Assembly (NCBI RefSeq): GCF_902499075.1
Contig: NZ_CABVPP010000064.1
Span: 1 to 38,367 of the forward strand
DNA length: 38,367 nt
Direction: 5' to 3'
From: Burkholderia pseudomultivorans
GTDB lineage: Bacteria > Pseudomonadota > Gammaproteobacteria > Burkholderiales > Burkholderiaceae
Part shown: piece by piece, positions 19,549 through 29,104 of the stretch
Layout of the letters: each line of letters opens with the position of its first letter
How positions within the stretch are numbered: position 1 is the stretch's first letter
Translations under genes and position numbers: made by a program
The notes under the pieces: generated by a model
What the model was told of the DNA's origin: nothing
What the model saw: the letters and a program-made list of their open reading frames with translations, nothing else
Database searches by the model: none

Positions 19549-19604
19549 GTTTGGTGGGCAGATTCGCTCGCCAAGACCGAATGACGTTGGAAATGATGGG
19601 ATCT

Positions 19605-20618
19605 ATGGATCTGGACCAGATTGTCGCCGACGCGCAGCAGTCCTTCGAACAGGCTGCCGACATCACCACGCTCGAAAACGAGAAAGCCCGATTTCTCGGC
19701 AAGTCGGGTGCGCTGACCGAGTTGCTCAAGGGCCTCGGCAAGCTCGATCCCGAAGCACGCAAGACCGAAGGCGCACGCATCAACGTCGCGAAGCAGCAGG
19801 TTGAAGCCGCGCTGACTGCACGCCGCCAGGCGCTCGCCGACGCGCTGCTGAACCAGCGCCTCGCCGCCGAGGCGATCGACGTCACGCTGCCGGGCCGCGG
19901 TGCCGGCGCGGGCAGCCTGCACCCCGTGATGCGCACGTGGGAGCGCGTCGAACAGATTTTCCGCTCGATCGGCTTCGACGTGGCCGACGGTCCCGAAATC
20001 GAGACCGACTGGTACAACTTCACGTCGCTGAACAGCCCGGAGAACCATCCGGCGCGTTCGATGCAGGACACCTTCTACGTCGAAGGCAAGGATGCCGACG
20101 GCCGCCAGCTGCTGCTGCGCACGCACACGAGTCCGATGCAGGTGCGTTATGCGCGCATGAACCGTCCGCCGATCAAGGTGATCGCGCCGGGCCGCACGTA
20201 TCGCGTCGACAGCGATGCGACCCACTCGCCGATGTTCAATCAGGTCGAGGGGTTGTGGATCGACGAGAACATCAGCTTCGCCGACCTGAAGGGCGTCTAC
20301 ACCGACTTCCTCAAGAAATTCTTCGAGCGCGACGACATCCTCGTGCGCTTCCGTCCGTCGTACTTCCCGTTTACGGAACCGTCGGCCGAGATCGACATGA
20401 TGTTCGAGCACGGCAAGAACGCCGGCAAGTGGCTCGAGATCTCCGGTTCGGGTCAGGTGCACCCGACCGTGATCCGCAACATGGGCCTCGATCCCGAGCG
20501 CTACATCGGCTTCGCGTTCGGCAGCGGCCTCGAGCGCCTGACGATGCTGCGCTACGGCGTGCAGGACCTGCGGCTGTTCTTCGAGAACGACCTGCGCTTC
20601 CTGCGCCAGTTCGCGTAA
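19605..20618 (+). CDS. pheS: Phenylalanyl-tRNA synthetase alpha subunit
   Basis: A 337-residue catalytic subunit of the alpha2-beta2 enzyme that charges tRNA-Phe. It has an N-terminal coiled-coil (about 1-85), then the class II core with [43 protein letters not shown] and motif 3 [18 protein letters not shown]. The start at 19605 gives [14 protein letters not shown], the usual N terminus; ATGs at 19581, 19593 and 19596 are in frame and cannot be excluded, because no strong ribosome site separates them. pheT follows after 94 bases. Confidence 0.95.
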   Translation: MDLDQIVADAQQSFEQAADITTLENEKARFLGKSGALTELLKGLGKLDPEARKTEGARINVAKQQVEAALTARRQALADALLNQRLAAEAIDVTLPGRGAGAGSLHPVMRTWERVEQIFRSIGFDVADGPEIETDWYNFTSLNSPENHPARSMQDTFYVEGKDADGRQLLLRTHTSPMQVRYARMNRPPIKVIAPGRTYRVDSDATHSPMFNQVEGLWIDENISFADLKGVYTDFLKKFFERDDILVRFRPSYFPFTEPSAEIDMMFEHGKNAGKWLEISGSGQVHPTVIRNMGLDPERYIGFAFGSGLERLTMLRYGVQDLRLFFENDLRFLRQFA

Positions 20619-20712
20619 CGCGCGCCGCGCCGACATGTGCCCGCGCGCCCCCCGGCGGACGATCCACGGGGCTGCCGCGCGTCGATCTAACCTGTTTCGA
20701 ACGTAGACATCC

Positions 20713-23142
20713 ATGCAATTCCCTGAATCCTGGTTGAGAACCTTTGTCGACCCGCAGCTGACGACCGACGAACTGTCGCACGCGCTGACGATGGCGGGGC
20801 TCGAAGTCGAATCGCTGAGCAAGGCTGCGCCGCCGACGTCGAAGATCGTCGTCGGCCGCGTGCTCGAAGTCGTCAAGCATCCGGATGCGGACAAGCTCAA
20901 TGTCTGCCAGGTCGACGCCGGCACGGGCGCGACGCTGAACATCGTGTGCGGCGCGCCGAACGTGGCGCCCGGCATCAAGGTGCCGGTTGCACTGGTCGGC
21001 GCGGAACTGCCGCCGGCCGAAGAGGGCGGCAAGCCGTTCGCGATCAAGCTGTCGAAGCTGCGCGGCGTCGAGAGCCAGGGGATGCTGTGCTCGGCGCGCG
21101 AGCTGAAGCTGTCCGAGGACCACAGCGGGCTGCTGATCCTGCCGGAAGACACGCCGGTCGGCCAGGACATCCGCGACACGCTGAACCTCGACGACACGAT
21201 CTTCGAAATCAAGCTGACGCCGAACAAGGCCGACTGCCTGTCGGTATTCGGCATCGCGCGCGAGACCGCCGCGATCACCGGCGCGCCGCTGACGCCGGTC
21301 GACATTCGTCCGGTGCGCGTCGAGCTCGACGAGACGCTGCCGGTGCGCATCGCCGCGCCCGATCTGTGCGGCCGCTTCTCGGGCCGCGTGATCCGCGGCG
21401 TGAACGCGCGCGCGAAGACGCCGCAGTGGATGGTCGAGCGTCTCGAGCGCTCGGGCCAGCGCAGCGTATCGGCGCTCGTCGACATCTCGAACTACGTGAT
21501 GTTCGAACTCGGCCGCCCGTCTCACGTGTTCGATCTCGACAAGATCCACGGCGGCATCGAGGTGCGCTGGGGCAAGCGCGGCGAATCGCTGAAGCTGCTG
21601 AACGGCAACACGGTCGAGCTCGACGAAACGGTCGGCGTGATCGCCGACGACCATCAGGTCGAAAGCCTCGCGGGCATCATGGGCGGCGACAGCACGGCCG
21701 TCACGCTCGACACGACCAACATCTATCTGGAAGCCGCATTCTGGTGGCCGGACAGCATCCGCGGCCGCGCGCGCAAGTACAACTTCTCGACCGATGCCGC
21801 GCATCGTTTCGAGCGCGGCGTCGACTACGCGACGACCGTCGAGCACGTCGAACGCATCACGCAGCTGATCCTCGAGATCTGCGGCGGCAAGGCCGGCCCG
21901 GTCGACGATCAGTCGGTGAACCTGCCGCAGCGCGCGCCGGTGAAAATGCGCGTGTCGCGCGCGAACCGCATCATCGGCGTGAAGATCGACGCCGACGAGA
22001 TCGCGAGCATTTTCACGCGTCTCGGCCTGCCGTTCGAGCGCGACGACGACGCCTTCCTGGTCACGCCGCCGTCGTACCGCTTCGACATCGAGATCGAGGA
22101 AGACCTGATCGAGGAAGTCGCGCGCATCTACGGCTTCGAGAAGATTCCCGCGCGTCCGCCGGTCGCGACGAGCGAGATGCGGGCGACCAACGAGACGCAG
22201 CGCTCGATCCACGACATCCGCCACGCGCTCGCCGCGCGCGACTACGCGGAAACGGTCAACTTCAGCTTCGTCGACGCGGAGTGGGAGCACGATTTCGCCG
22301 GCAACGACAATCCGATTCGTCTGCTGAATCCGATCGCGAGCCAGCTTTCGGTGATGCGCACGACGCTGTTCGGCAGCCTGATCTCGGTGCTGCGCCACAA
22401 CCTGAACCGCCGCGCCGATCGCGTGCGCGTGTTCGAGACCGGCCGCGTGTTCATCGCCGATCCGTCGGCGAAGGCCGGCGAGCTGACGGTCGAAGGCTAT
22501 GCGCAGCCGAAGCGCGTCGGCGCGCTCGCGTACGGTCCGGCGCTCGACGAGCAGTGGGGTGTGGCGACTCGCGCGGTCGACTTCTTCGACGTCAAGGGCG
22601 ACATCGAGGCGCTGCTTGCGCCGGCGGTCGCGCGCTTCGTGAAAGCCGAGCATCCGGCCCTCCATCCGGGCCGCAGCGCGCGCATCGAGCTCGACGGCCG
22701 CGCGGTCGGCTGGATCGGCGAACTGCACCCGCGCCTGATGCAGAAGTACGAGCTGCCGCACGCGCCGGTGATGTTCGAGATCGACGCGGACGCGCTGATC
22801 GCGCGCACGCTGCCGGCCCCGACCGACGTGTCGAAATTCCCGCCGGTTCGCCGCGACATCGCCGTCGTGGTCGATCAGGCGGTCGAGGTTCAGGCGCTTT
22901 TCGACGAAATCAAGAAGGCGCTGGCCGAGGACGCCTGCCGATTCGTTCAGAAGGTTGTACTATTCGACGAATTTCGTGCAAAATCAAATACTTCCGGTGG
23001 TCTTGCCGCGCACGAGAAGAGCCTTGCCTTCCGCGTGACGCTGCAGGATGCGGCGGGCACGCTACAGGACGAGGTCGTCGATCAGGCGATTCAGACGCTG
23101 GTCGAGCGGATGGCTCGTGCTGGCGCGCGTCTGCGCGGCTAA
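20713..23142 (+). CDS. pheT: Phenylalanyl-tRNA synthetase beta subunit
   Basis: An 809-residue subunit providing tRNA binding and editing. Domains in order: an EMAP-type tRNA-binding domain (about 39-149, [20 protein letters not shown]), B3/B4 editing domain, B5 domain, a pseudo-catalytic core, and a C-terminal FDX-ACB anticodon-binding domain (about 708-809, [15 protein letters not shown]). Length is normal. ihfA follows after 63 bases, as in many proteobacteria. Confidence 0.96.
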   Translation: MQFPESWLRTFVDPQLTTDELSHALTMAGLEVESLSKAAPPTSKIVVGRVLEVVKHPDADKLNVCQVDAGTGATLNIVCGAPNVAPGIKVPVALVGAELPPAEEGGKPFAIKLSKLRGVESQGMLCSARELKLSEDHSGLLILPEDTPVGQDIRDTLNLDDTIFEIKLTPNKADCLSVFGIARETAAITGAPLTPVDIRPVRVELDETLPVRIAAPDLCGRFSGRVIRGVNARAKTPQWMVERLERSGQRSVSALVDISNYVMFELGRPSHVFDLDKIHGGIEVRWGKRGESLKLLNGNTVELDETVGVIADDHQVESLAGIMGGDSTAVTLDTTNIYLEAAFWWPDSIRGRARKYNFSTDAAHRFERGVDYATTVEHVERITQLILEICGGKAGPVDDQSVNLPQRAPVKMRVSRANRIIGVKIDADEIASIFTRLGLPFERDDDAFLVTPPSYRFDIEIEEDLIEEVARIYGFEKIPARPPVATSEMRATNETQRSIHDIRHALAARDYAETVNFSFVDAEWEHDFAGNDNPIRLLNPIASQLSVMRTTLFGSLISVLRHNLNRRADRVRVFETGRVFIADPSAKAGELTVEGYAQPKRVGALAYGPALDEQWGVATRAVDFFDVKGDIEALLAPAVARFVKAEHPALHPGRSARIELDGRAVGWIGELHPRLMQKYELPHAPVMFEIDADALIARTLPAPTDVSKFPPVRRDIAVVVDQAVEVQALFDEIKKALAEDACRFVQKVVLFDEFRAKSNTSGGLAAHEKSLAFRVTLQDAAGTLQDEVVDQAIQTLVERMARAGARLRG

Positions 23143-23205
23143 GGAGAGGGTCCGCCCGTTCGCGGGCGGCCTTTTCCGATCGTAAGTTTTGATTTAACGC
23201 GCTGT

Positions 23206-23601
23206 ATGGCAGATATGAACGACATGACCTCGAGTGAATTCGAAGCCCTCCTGACGGCGCAGCGCAGCGCCATGAACCGCGACGCTTCGGCGCCGGCGTC
23301 CGGCGAGACGCCTACGCTGACGAAGGCGGAACTGGCGGAGCTGCTGTTCGACAGCGTCGGGCTGAACAAGCGTGAAGCGAAGGACATGGTCGAGGCGTTT
23401 TTCGAAGTGATCCGCGACGCGCTCGAGAATGGCGAAAGCGTGAAGTTGTCGGGGTTCGGCAACTTCCAGCTGCGCGACAAGCCGCAGCGTCCGGGGCGCA
23501 ACCCGAAGACGGGCGAGGCGATTCCGATCGCCGCGCGCCGGGTGGTAACCTTCCACGCCAGCCAGAAGCTGAAGGCGCTGGTCGAAAACGGCGCGGAGTA
23601 A
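23206..23601 (+). CDS. ihfA: Integration host factor alpha subunit
   Basis: A 131-residue DNA-bending protein of the HU/IHF fold. The core (about residues 38-131) contains [20 protein letters not shown], the strand [19 protein letters not shown] and the Pro-bearing DNA-intercalating arm [19 protein letters not shown]. Compared with the 99-residue E. coli protein it carries about 30 extra N-terminal residues ([16 protein letters not shown] onward). An ATG three codons later (MNDM) is an alternative start. IHF is the usual architectural partner of sigma-54 promoters, relevant to the site at 30529. Confidence 0.94.
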   Translation: MADMNDMTSSEFEALLTAQRSAMNRDASAPASGETPTLTKAELAELLFDSVGLNKREAKDMVEAFFEVIRDALENGESVKLSGFGNFQLRDKPQRPGRNPKTGEAIPIAARRVVTFHASQKLKALVENGAE

Positions 23602-23653
23602 AGCCGGCTTCCGCGCGGCCGCCGCGCTCCCCTTTACCGATGGTTAACCGACG

Positions 23654-24076
23654 ATGACCACCACGGTTGAAAAAGTCGTCTTGCCTCCGATTCCCGCGAA
23701 GCGCTACTTCACGATCGGCGAAGTCAGCGAGCTGTGCGGGGTCAAGCCGCACGTGCTGCGGTACTGGGAACAGGAATTCACGCAGTTGCGGCCGGTGAAG
23801 CGGCGCGGTAATCGCCGCTACTACCAGCATCACGAGGTGCTGCTGATCCGGCGGATTCGCGAATTGCTGTACGAGCAGGGGTTCACGATCAACGGCGCGC
23901 GCAACCGGCTCGATTCGCCGGGCGGCGAGCGCGGCGCGGCGGCAGCGCCGCTCGAGAACGACGCGCCGGCCGCGGCCGAAGCACGGGCGCAGGGCGGCAA
24001 GGCCGGCGCGACCGTCGACGTCGTCGCGCTGCGGCAGGCGCTGCTCGATGTGATCGACGGGCTGAAGCGCGACTGA
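23654..24076 (+). CDS. MerR-family transcriptional regulator
   Basis: A 140-residue protein with a MerR winged helix-turn-helix at about residues 15-85 (YFTIGEVSELCGVKPHVLRY, then RRGNRRYYQHHEVLLIRRIR). The C-terminal part is short, Ala-rich and lacks Cys metal ligands, so the inducer is unknown. It follows ihfA by 52 bases and ends the translation-gene block before a bidirectional terminator. The same ihfA-merR pairing is common in beta- and gamma-proteobacteria. Confidence 0.9.
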   Translation: MTTTVEKVVLPPIPAKRYFTIGEVSELCGVKPHVLRYWEQEFTQLRPVKRRGNRRYYQHHEVLLIRRIRELLYEQGFTINGARNRLDSPGGERGAAAAPLENDAPAAAEARAQGGKAGATVDVVALRQALLDVIDGLKRD

Positions 24077-24094
24077 GCGCGACGTGCGGACGAC

Positions 24095-24134
24095 AAAAAA
24101 ACCGGTTGGCGATAACGCGCCAGCCGGTTTTTTT
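24095..24134. terminator. Bidirectional terminator between merR and lipoprotein gene
   Basis: An eleven-pair stem (ACCGGTTGGCG with CGCCAGCCGGT, one G-T pair) is flanked by an A-tract on the left and a T-tract on the right, so it can stop transcription from both convergent genes. Confidence 0.88.
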
Positions 24135-24161
24135 ATGCGCGCGGCTTGTGCTGCGCGTCCG

Positions 24162-26375
24162 TCAGCGTGCGGCGAGCGGATCTTTCCGTCCGGTATCGAC
24201 GACCAGCGTGCCGTCGGGCAGCATCCGCACCGAGCCCTGCGCGACCTGGCTGCGGTAGCCGTACAGGTCGAAGCGCATCGGGCCCGGCTCGGCCGAATTC
24301 TGGATCAGCGCGCGCACGTTCAGCTCCAGTACGTTGAACATCTTCATGTCGCCGCCTTCCATCCACATATAGCTCGGTGCGTCGATCTGCGGCCGTTTCG
24401 GCGCGGGCGCGTCCGCGGCGCGGCGGAACGTGAGGCGCAGGCCGTCGCGCTCGACCGTCGCCTGGCCGAGCTTGCCGCTCAGTATCGGCGGCGGGAACAC
24501 CGTGTACTGGTCGAGCACCAGCGTGTCGCCGCGCAGCTCCGCACCGCGGCGCTGCAGCGGCGTCAGCGACGCGAGCTCGATGCCGAGCGAGCGCAGCAGC
24601 TTCGCCTGCGGGACGCCGAGCACCGACACCTGCGACGGCGTGAACGCGAGGTGGCGATCGTCGAGCACCGCGAGCGTGCCCTTCATGTCGGTCGGCAGCC
24701 AGACGCCCGGCACGTGGTTCCACAGCTTGATGCCGCCGCGCACGCGCAGGTTCTGGCCGTCCGCGCTCAACTGCAGGTTGTTCAGCGAGCGCGGCGAGTA
24801 GTCGAGCAGGTAGTTGTTGAAGAGCGCCGACATCGCCTTCCACGATTCGACGACCGTGCCGCCGAGGATGTGGATGTCGTACTGGTTCGGGTCGTCGAGA
24901 TCGACCGGTTCGCCGGCGCGCCTCGCGACGAGCTGCACGTCGAGATCCTCGACGTGGAAGCCGATGTCGCCGGACACGTTGAAATCGACGTTGTGCAGAT
25001 GAATCGTCGGGTGGCGGTTCGACACGTGCCGCTCGTTGAACGGCGTGCTCGGCGTGCGCCGCATCGCGACCTTCTGCATGCCGGGCCGCGCCGCGTCGGC
25101 GGCCAGCGCGTACGCTTCCCAGTGCTGGCGCAGGTCGCGCAGCGTGTTCTGCTGCGCGGCGAGGAAGCTGTCGTTCAGGCGCGCGGCCGCGTTGCCGACC
25201 GGCGCACCGCTCGCGGGGCCCGCATACGACGGCATGCGGATCGCCATCGCGCCGCTTTCGTCGAAATTGAAATAGCCGGCCGACACCTGGTCGCGATAGT
25301 GGTACAGGTCGAACACGAAGTTCTGGCCAGGCTTCGACGCGTCGAGCGGGCCGATCACGATGTCGGCGTTCATCGGCATCGAGCGCATGAACTTCACGTC
25401 GCCGCCGCGGATGACCATCGCCTGCTGCGGCGCGTTCGCGGGCATCGCGAAGCCCGCGTGCGTGCCGTCGTCGAGCGTCAGGTCGAGGCCGCCCGGCGTC
25501 ACGCGCAGCGCGGTGATCGTGATTTTCAGGCGCGGCGGCGGCATCAGCCTGTCGACCGACATCACGAGATCGTCGCCGGCGAGATGCGCGATCGGCGTCT
25601 CGACCTTCAGCAGATCGGCCATTTTCACGTTGGCCGCGCGCATCACGGGCTGGGCGTCGAGCCCGGACACGCGCACGCCGGTCGGATGGAATACCAGTTG
25701 GCTGCCGTCGCGGATCGCGAGCGTGCCGGTCAGCGAGAACGGTACCCAGCCGTCGCGCTGCATTTCGCCCTGCAGATGGATCACGCCGTCGCCCGCCGAT
25801 ACGGCGAGCTTGCGCAGCGGCGCGTTGCGGTAGCCGAAGATGTAGGTATTGAACAGCGCGGTCAGCTTCGCGTTGTCGAGCGTGACCGAGCCCTGGTGCA
25901 CGTCGATCTGAAAGCTCGTCGGATCGTCGAACACGATCGGCGCGCCGGGCTGGGTCGGCACGAGCGTTGCCGACAGCTGATGAATGAAGAAGCCGAGATT
26001 GTTGACGACGCGGAAGTCGACGTCGCGCAGGAACGTCATCGCGCCGTTTTGCCCCGAGTCGCGCAGCGTGAACGGGCGCGGCTGCGTGAGCCGGATCGAT
26101 CCGAGCGACGGCACGGTGCGCGCGATCTGCTGTTCGCGTGCGAGCCGCTCGGCTTTTGCGCGCTCGATCTTCGTCGACGCGGCCGATGCATTGGGGTCGC
26201 GTTGCGCGGTCGATTCCGCGCAGCCGGCGCCGAGCAGCGCGAGCGCGAGTACGCCACAGCCCAGTGCACGCGACGCGCCGCGCGAAAGCGACGCGGCTGC
26301 GCGTCGCGGGCCGGAAGTCCAATCTATTGGGGGTGCCAAAGGCGAGCGATGGCCGCGCCGGACCGCATTCCGCAT
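24162..26375 (-). CDS. Large predicted lipoprotein with two homologous halves
   Basis: A 737-residue protein I do not recognise by name. A long basic n-region leads to a hydrophobic stretch and a lipobox ending GVLALALLGAGC (Cys52), so it is probably an exported lipoprotein. The rest falls into two similar halves, about 117-380 and 459-735. Paired segments include DVDFRVVNNLGF with NVDFNVSGDIGF, ALFNTYIFGYRNAPL with ALFNNYLLDYSPRSL, LTGTLAIRDGSQLVFHPT with MKGTLAVLDDRHLAFTPS, and FDLYHYRDQVSAG with FDLYGYRSQVAQG. The start at 26375 follows GGAGACAG; the frame extends to 26456. Function unknown; an envelope or lipid-related role is only inferred from export. Confidence 0.85.
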   Translation of the reverse strand: MRNAVRRGHRSPLAPPIDWTSGPRRAAASLSRGASRALGCGVLALALLGAGCAESTAQRDPNASAASTKIERAKAERLAREQQIARTVPSLGSIRLTQPRPFTLRDSGQNGAMTFLRDVDFRVVNNLGFFIHQLSATLVPTQPGAPIVFDDPTSFQIDVHQGSVTLDNAKLTALFNTYIFGYRNAPLRKLAVSAGDGVIHLQGEMQRDGWVPFSLTGTLAIRDGSQLVFHPTGVRVSGLDAQPVMRAANVKMADLLKVETPIAHLAGDDLVMSVDRLMPPPRLKITITALRVTPGGLDLTLDDGTHAGFAMPANAPQQAMVIRGGDVKFMRSMPMNADIVIGPLDASKPGQNFVFDLYHYRDQVSAGYFNFDESGAMAIRMPSYAGPASGAPVGNAAARLNDSFLAAQQNTLRDLRQHWEAYALAADAARPGMQKVAMRRTPSTPFNERHVSNRHPTIHLHNVDFNVSGDIGFHVEDLDVQLVARRAGEPVDLDDPNQYDIHILGGTVVESWKAMSALFNNYLLDYSPRSLNNLQLSADGQNLRVRGGIKLWNHVPGVWLPTDMKGTLAVLDDRHLAFTPSQVSVLGVPQAKLLRSLGIELASLTPLQRRGAELRGDTLVLDQYTVFPPPILSGKLGQATVERDGLRLTFRRAADAPAPKRPQIDAPSYMWMEGGDMKMFNVLELNVRALIQNSAEPGPMRFDLYGYRSQVAQGSVRMLPDGTLVVDTGRKDPLAAR

Positions 26376-26738
26376 CGTCTGTCTCCGTGTCTTGTCATGA
26401 TCGGCGGCGGCGCGCGCGATGCACGGCGCGGGCGTCGATGCCGTGCAGTCTGACATAGCCGGCTAGAGCCGCGTTACCAAACAGCGGGAACGGGGGCGGC
26501 GGCGGCCGGCGCGCGGCGCGACAATGGATTCGCGGCGGCGGGGCGGCAGGATCAAACGGTCGTTTGGTTTTGGGCGGCGCGGGTTGGATTGCGGCCGCGG
26601 GGCGGAAGCCGGCGCGGGCTGCGATCCGTTGGGAATCCCGCCCGGGTATTCCCCGAGCGTTGTCGGGCCGCAGCCGGGCGTCGATGCGGGCCTTTTGCGA
26701 TCCGGCGTGACGGCCCGCGTTCGCCTGGATCGCGCTGA

Positions 26739-27617
26739 TCAGATCAGCATGCGCTGCCGGATCGCGTTCAGCGTCGCCTGGTCGAGCTGGAGGCCGTCGG
26801 CGATATACGCGGTCATCGATCCGTACGTCGCGGCGACTTGGTCGAGTGCGGCCTGCAGGTAGTCGGCCTGCGCGCCTTGCAGCGCCGCCATCATGTCCGC
26901 GGCATCCTGGCCGCCGGCCTTGCGGGCTTGGGCGACGGAGGCGGCGATCTCGGCCGCGCTATAGGTGTTGGTGAGCAGGTAGTCCGAGAAAATCGTCTGC
27001 ATGGACATGCCGAGGATCGTGTGCAGGATGGCGGCTGCCCAGCCGGTGCGGTCCTTGCCGGCCGTGCAGTGGAACACCAAGCTGCCGCTGCCGTTCGCGA
27101 AGCCGGTGAGCAGCGTGCGATAGCTCGCATGCGCGGTGTCCGCGGTGACGAAGGTGCGGTACATCGTCTGCATGAATGCCGCCGCGCTCGCGCCGTTGGT
27201 CGGAAGCGGGCCGAGCTGGGCAACGCCCAGTACGTTCAGGTTCTGCCAGGCGGCGCCGGCCAGCGGCACATCGGGCTGCGCCTGGATTTCCGCGGTCGTG
27301 CGCAGGTCGCAGACCTGCGTGATACCGAGCGTGTCGACGACGGCCACGTCGGCGGCCGACAGGGCGAGCGCCGACGAGCGATAGATCATGCCTTTCTTCA
27401 TGAGCGCGCCGCTCGTCGTCACGTAGCCGGTTCCGTTCGGGCCGGCCGTATCGCGGAAGTTCGACGCCGAACCGAGTCGGGGTGTCGTGACCGGGGCGAC
27501 CGAGATCGAGTCGCCGCCGCACGCGGACAGCAGCGAAGTGCTGCCCAGCGCCGCGCCGAGCGTGCCGGCGCTCAGTCGCAGAAATTGTCGACGGGAAATT
27601 TCGTTTTTCTGATTCAT
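26739..27617 (-). CDS. Predicted Tat-exported lipoprotein tyrosine phosphatase
   Basis: A 292-residue protein of the Y_phosphatase3 (PtpB-like) type. The P-loop HCTAGKDRTG carries catalytic Cys184 and Arg190 in CX5R spacing, and the N-terminal catalytic-domain motif SNFRDTAG is present. The N terminus combines a twin-arginine motif (SRRQFLRLS) with a lipobox (LLSAC, Cys33), so it should be folded before export and then lipid-anchored. The start at 27617 gives this signal; the longer frame to 27806 would bury it. Phosphotyrosine, phosphoserine or phosphoinositide substrates are all possible. The 282 bases between it and the next lipoprotein gene show no clear feature. Confidence 0.88.
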   Translation of the reverse strand: MNQKNEISRRQFLRLSAGTLGAALGSTSLLSACGGDSISVAPVTTPRLGSASNFRDTAGPNGTGYVTTSGALMKKGMIYRSSALALSAADVAVVDTLGITQVCDLRTTAEIQAQPDVPLAGAAWQNLNVLGVAQLGPLPTNGASAAAFMQTMYRTFVTADTAHASYRTLLTGFANGSGSLVFHCTAGKDRTGWAAAILHTILGMSMQTIFSDYLLTNTYSAAEIAASVAQARKAGGQDAADMMAALQGAQADYLQAALDQVAATYGSMTAYIADGLQLDQATLNAIRQRMLI

Positions 27618-27978
27618 TCGATGGCCTTTGTCGGGGACGATGGCAAGCGTCGTCCGGAGGTGGCGACCGGCGCCGCTGCCGCGACCTGCACGGCGAGGCA
27701 AAACCTGGAACGGCCGGATCGATCGGCGCGCGGTCGGACGGTTGTCCGGACGCGTCGATGTCGCGCCGGGTAAGCGCACGGTAGCGGTCGGTGACGTTTC
27801 GGCCATCGTCCTTTTCGATTAGGGAGCGATGCGGATGCATGCTTGCCGGGATGCCTGCGTGCGACGGCAGCGGCAGCGCGAGATCGGCGCGGGCTCGCAA
27901 AAAATTTCACATGGACATTCATAAAATGCATGTGACCCGTTCTAATCCGGCGAACTGTCTGTTATACTTTTTTTCTTT
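27618..27978. promoter_or_regulatory. Gap between phosphatase and tRNA-Pro: promoters and a dyad
   Basis: This 361-base gap holds no gene I can support. Near its right end TCACATG (27907-27913) and CATGTGA (27929-27935) form a perfect seven-base dyad with a 15-base spacer. TATACT at 27963-27968 is a likely minus-10 for tRNA-Pro; its minus-35 is weak, so an activator at the dyad is conceivable. Confidence 0.4.
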
Positions 27979-28057
<79 letters not shown>

Positions 28058-28069
28058 AATTTGTATTGC

Positions 28070-28107
28070 AGAAAAGGCCTTACGGTTTGCGCCGTAAGGC
28101 CTTTTCT
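28070..28107. terminator. Terminator after tRNA-Pro
   Basis: A perfect 16-pair inverted repeat (AGAAAAGGCCTTACGG and its complement) with a six-base loop. The T-rich arm follows the GC part on both strands, so it can act in both directions. Confidence 0.9.
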
Positions 28108-28234
28108 GTTTTCGCGCGCGAATTCAGTGAATGCCGCACCGGCTCATCGAGCAGCGGCTCGTTCGTGTGGCCCTGCGCCGAAAGTCTCACCGCCAGAAGG
28201 TTATCCGTGGACCCCGCGCTGCAGGCAGCGGAAC

Positions 28235-28920
28235 TCAGTGCGTTGCCGCACGCCATTCCGCTTCCGCACTCGTCAGCCTGGCGATGAAGAAGTCGGCCAG
28301 CGCGCCGACCTTGGCAGGTCGTGCGCGCGCAGACGGCGTGACGAAATAAAGACCGCCTTCGGGCAAGCGCCAGTCGGTCAGGATCGGTTCGAGTCGGCCG
28401 TCCGCAAAGTACGGCGTCGCGGCGAATTCCGGCAGTTCGGTAATCGCGAGCCCCGCAAGCACCGTCGGTAGCAGCGCTTCCACGCTTGTTCCGCGCAGCG
28501 CGCCGGCGGGGGGGGCGCGCAGGTTGCACCGTCCTCGCGCGAAAAGCGCCAGACATCGCGCTGGCTGCGATTCACGTAGGTCACGCATGCATGGGCGGCG
28601 AGTTCCTGCGGATGTCGCGGGCGGCCATGGCGCGACAGATAGGCAGGCGATGCCGCGACGAAGCGGCGCACGGGTGCGATCAGCCGCGCGACGAGCGACG
28701 AGTCCTCCAGGATGGCGATGCGCAGCGCGGCATCGAAGCCCTCGCCAATCAGGTCGGCCTGTACATCGGTGAGATGCAGGTCGACGGAAATCTCCGGATA
28801 AGCGTCGAAGAACTCGGGCAGCAGCGGCGCTACCCAGCGTGCGCCGAACGAGGGCGGTGCGGATGTCGCCGGTTGTCGCGTTGCGATGGATCGCCGGCCA
28901 TTGCGATCTACGGATTGCAC
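28235..28920 (-). pseudogene. Decayed LysR-type regulator fragment
   Basis: The effector-binding domain of a LysR regulator is recognisable in two frames. From about 28885 it reads SFGARWVAPLLPEFFDAYPE, DLHLTDVQADLIGEGFDAAL and VAASPAYLSRHGRP. After an eight-G run at 28508-28515 the frame shifts and continues as RAPPAGALRGTSVEALLPTV, LAGLAITELPEF and GLYFVTPSARARPAKVGALA. With seven G the two frames would join cleanly. The N-terminal helix-turn-helix (about 85 residues) is missing, so it cannot bind DNA in the usual way. It is a remnant; the indel could also be a sequencing error, but the missing N terminus could not. Confidence 0.8.
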
Positions 28921-28958
28921 CGGACGCCGTCAGCCGGAGATTTCAATCCTCTTGCGCC

Positions 28959-29022
28959 GGCCCGACAGCAACCCGCGCCGGTTCAGGCTGACGCGGGTTG
29001 CTGCCGGGCCGGCCGCTTTTTT
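28959..29022 (+). terminator. Long inverted repeat with T-tract upstream of bamC
   Basis: An 18-pair stem with one mismatch (core CAGCAACCCGCG / CGCGGGTTGCTG) and a 14-base loop, followed after six bases by six T residues. No gene on the plus strand ends here now, so it may be the leftover terminator of a lost or displaced upstream gene. Confidence 0.65.
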
Positions 29023-29104
29023 GCACAGCCCGCCGCAGCCCCGGTAAAATGCAAGGTTGATCCACGGAAAGCGCCGTGATTTAGCGGAAGAGGATTCCCC
29101 GAAC

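Noticed and set aside
19475-19804. A 109-residue frame crossing the pheS leader with several Phe codons
   Set aside because: Its Phe codons lie in and after the terminator, so it cannot act as a classical leader peptide, and its later part is out of frame over pheS.
20371-22761. A 796-residue minus-strand open frame
   Set aside because: It lies wholly opposite pheS/pheT and has shadow composition (Arg, Asp, His, Ala rich) with no recognisable domain.
24084-26453. A 789-residue plus-strand open frame opposite the lipoprotein gene
   Set aside because: It is the mirror of a real gene in GC-rich DNA: Arg/His/Val-rich, no domains, no ribosome site, while the minus strand has a signal peptide, motifs and a duplication.
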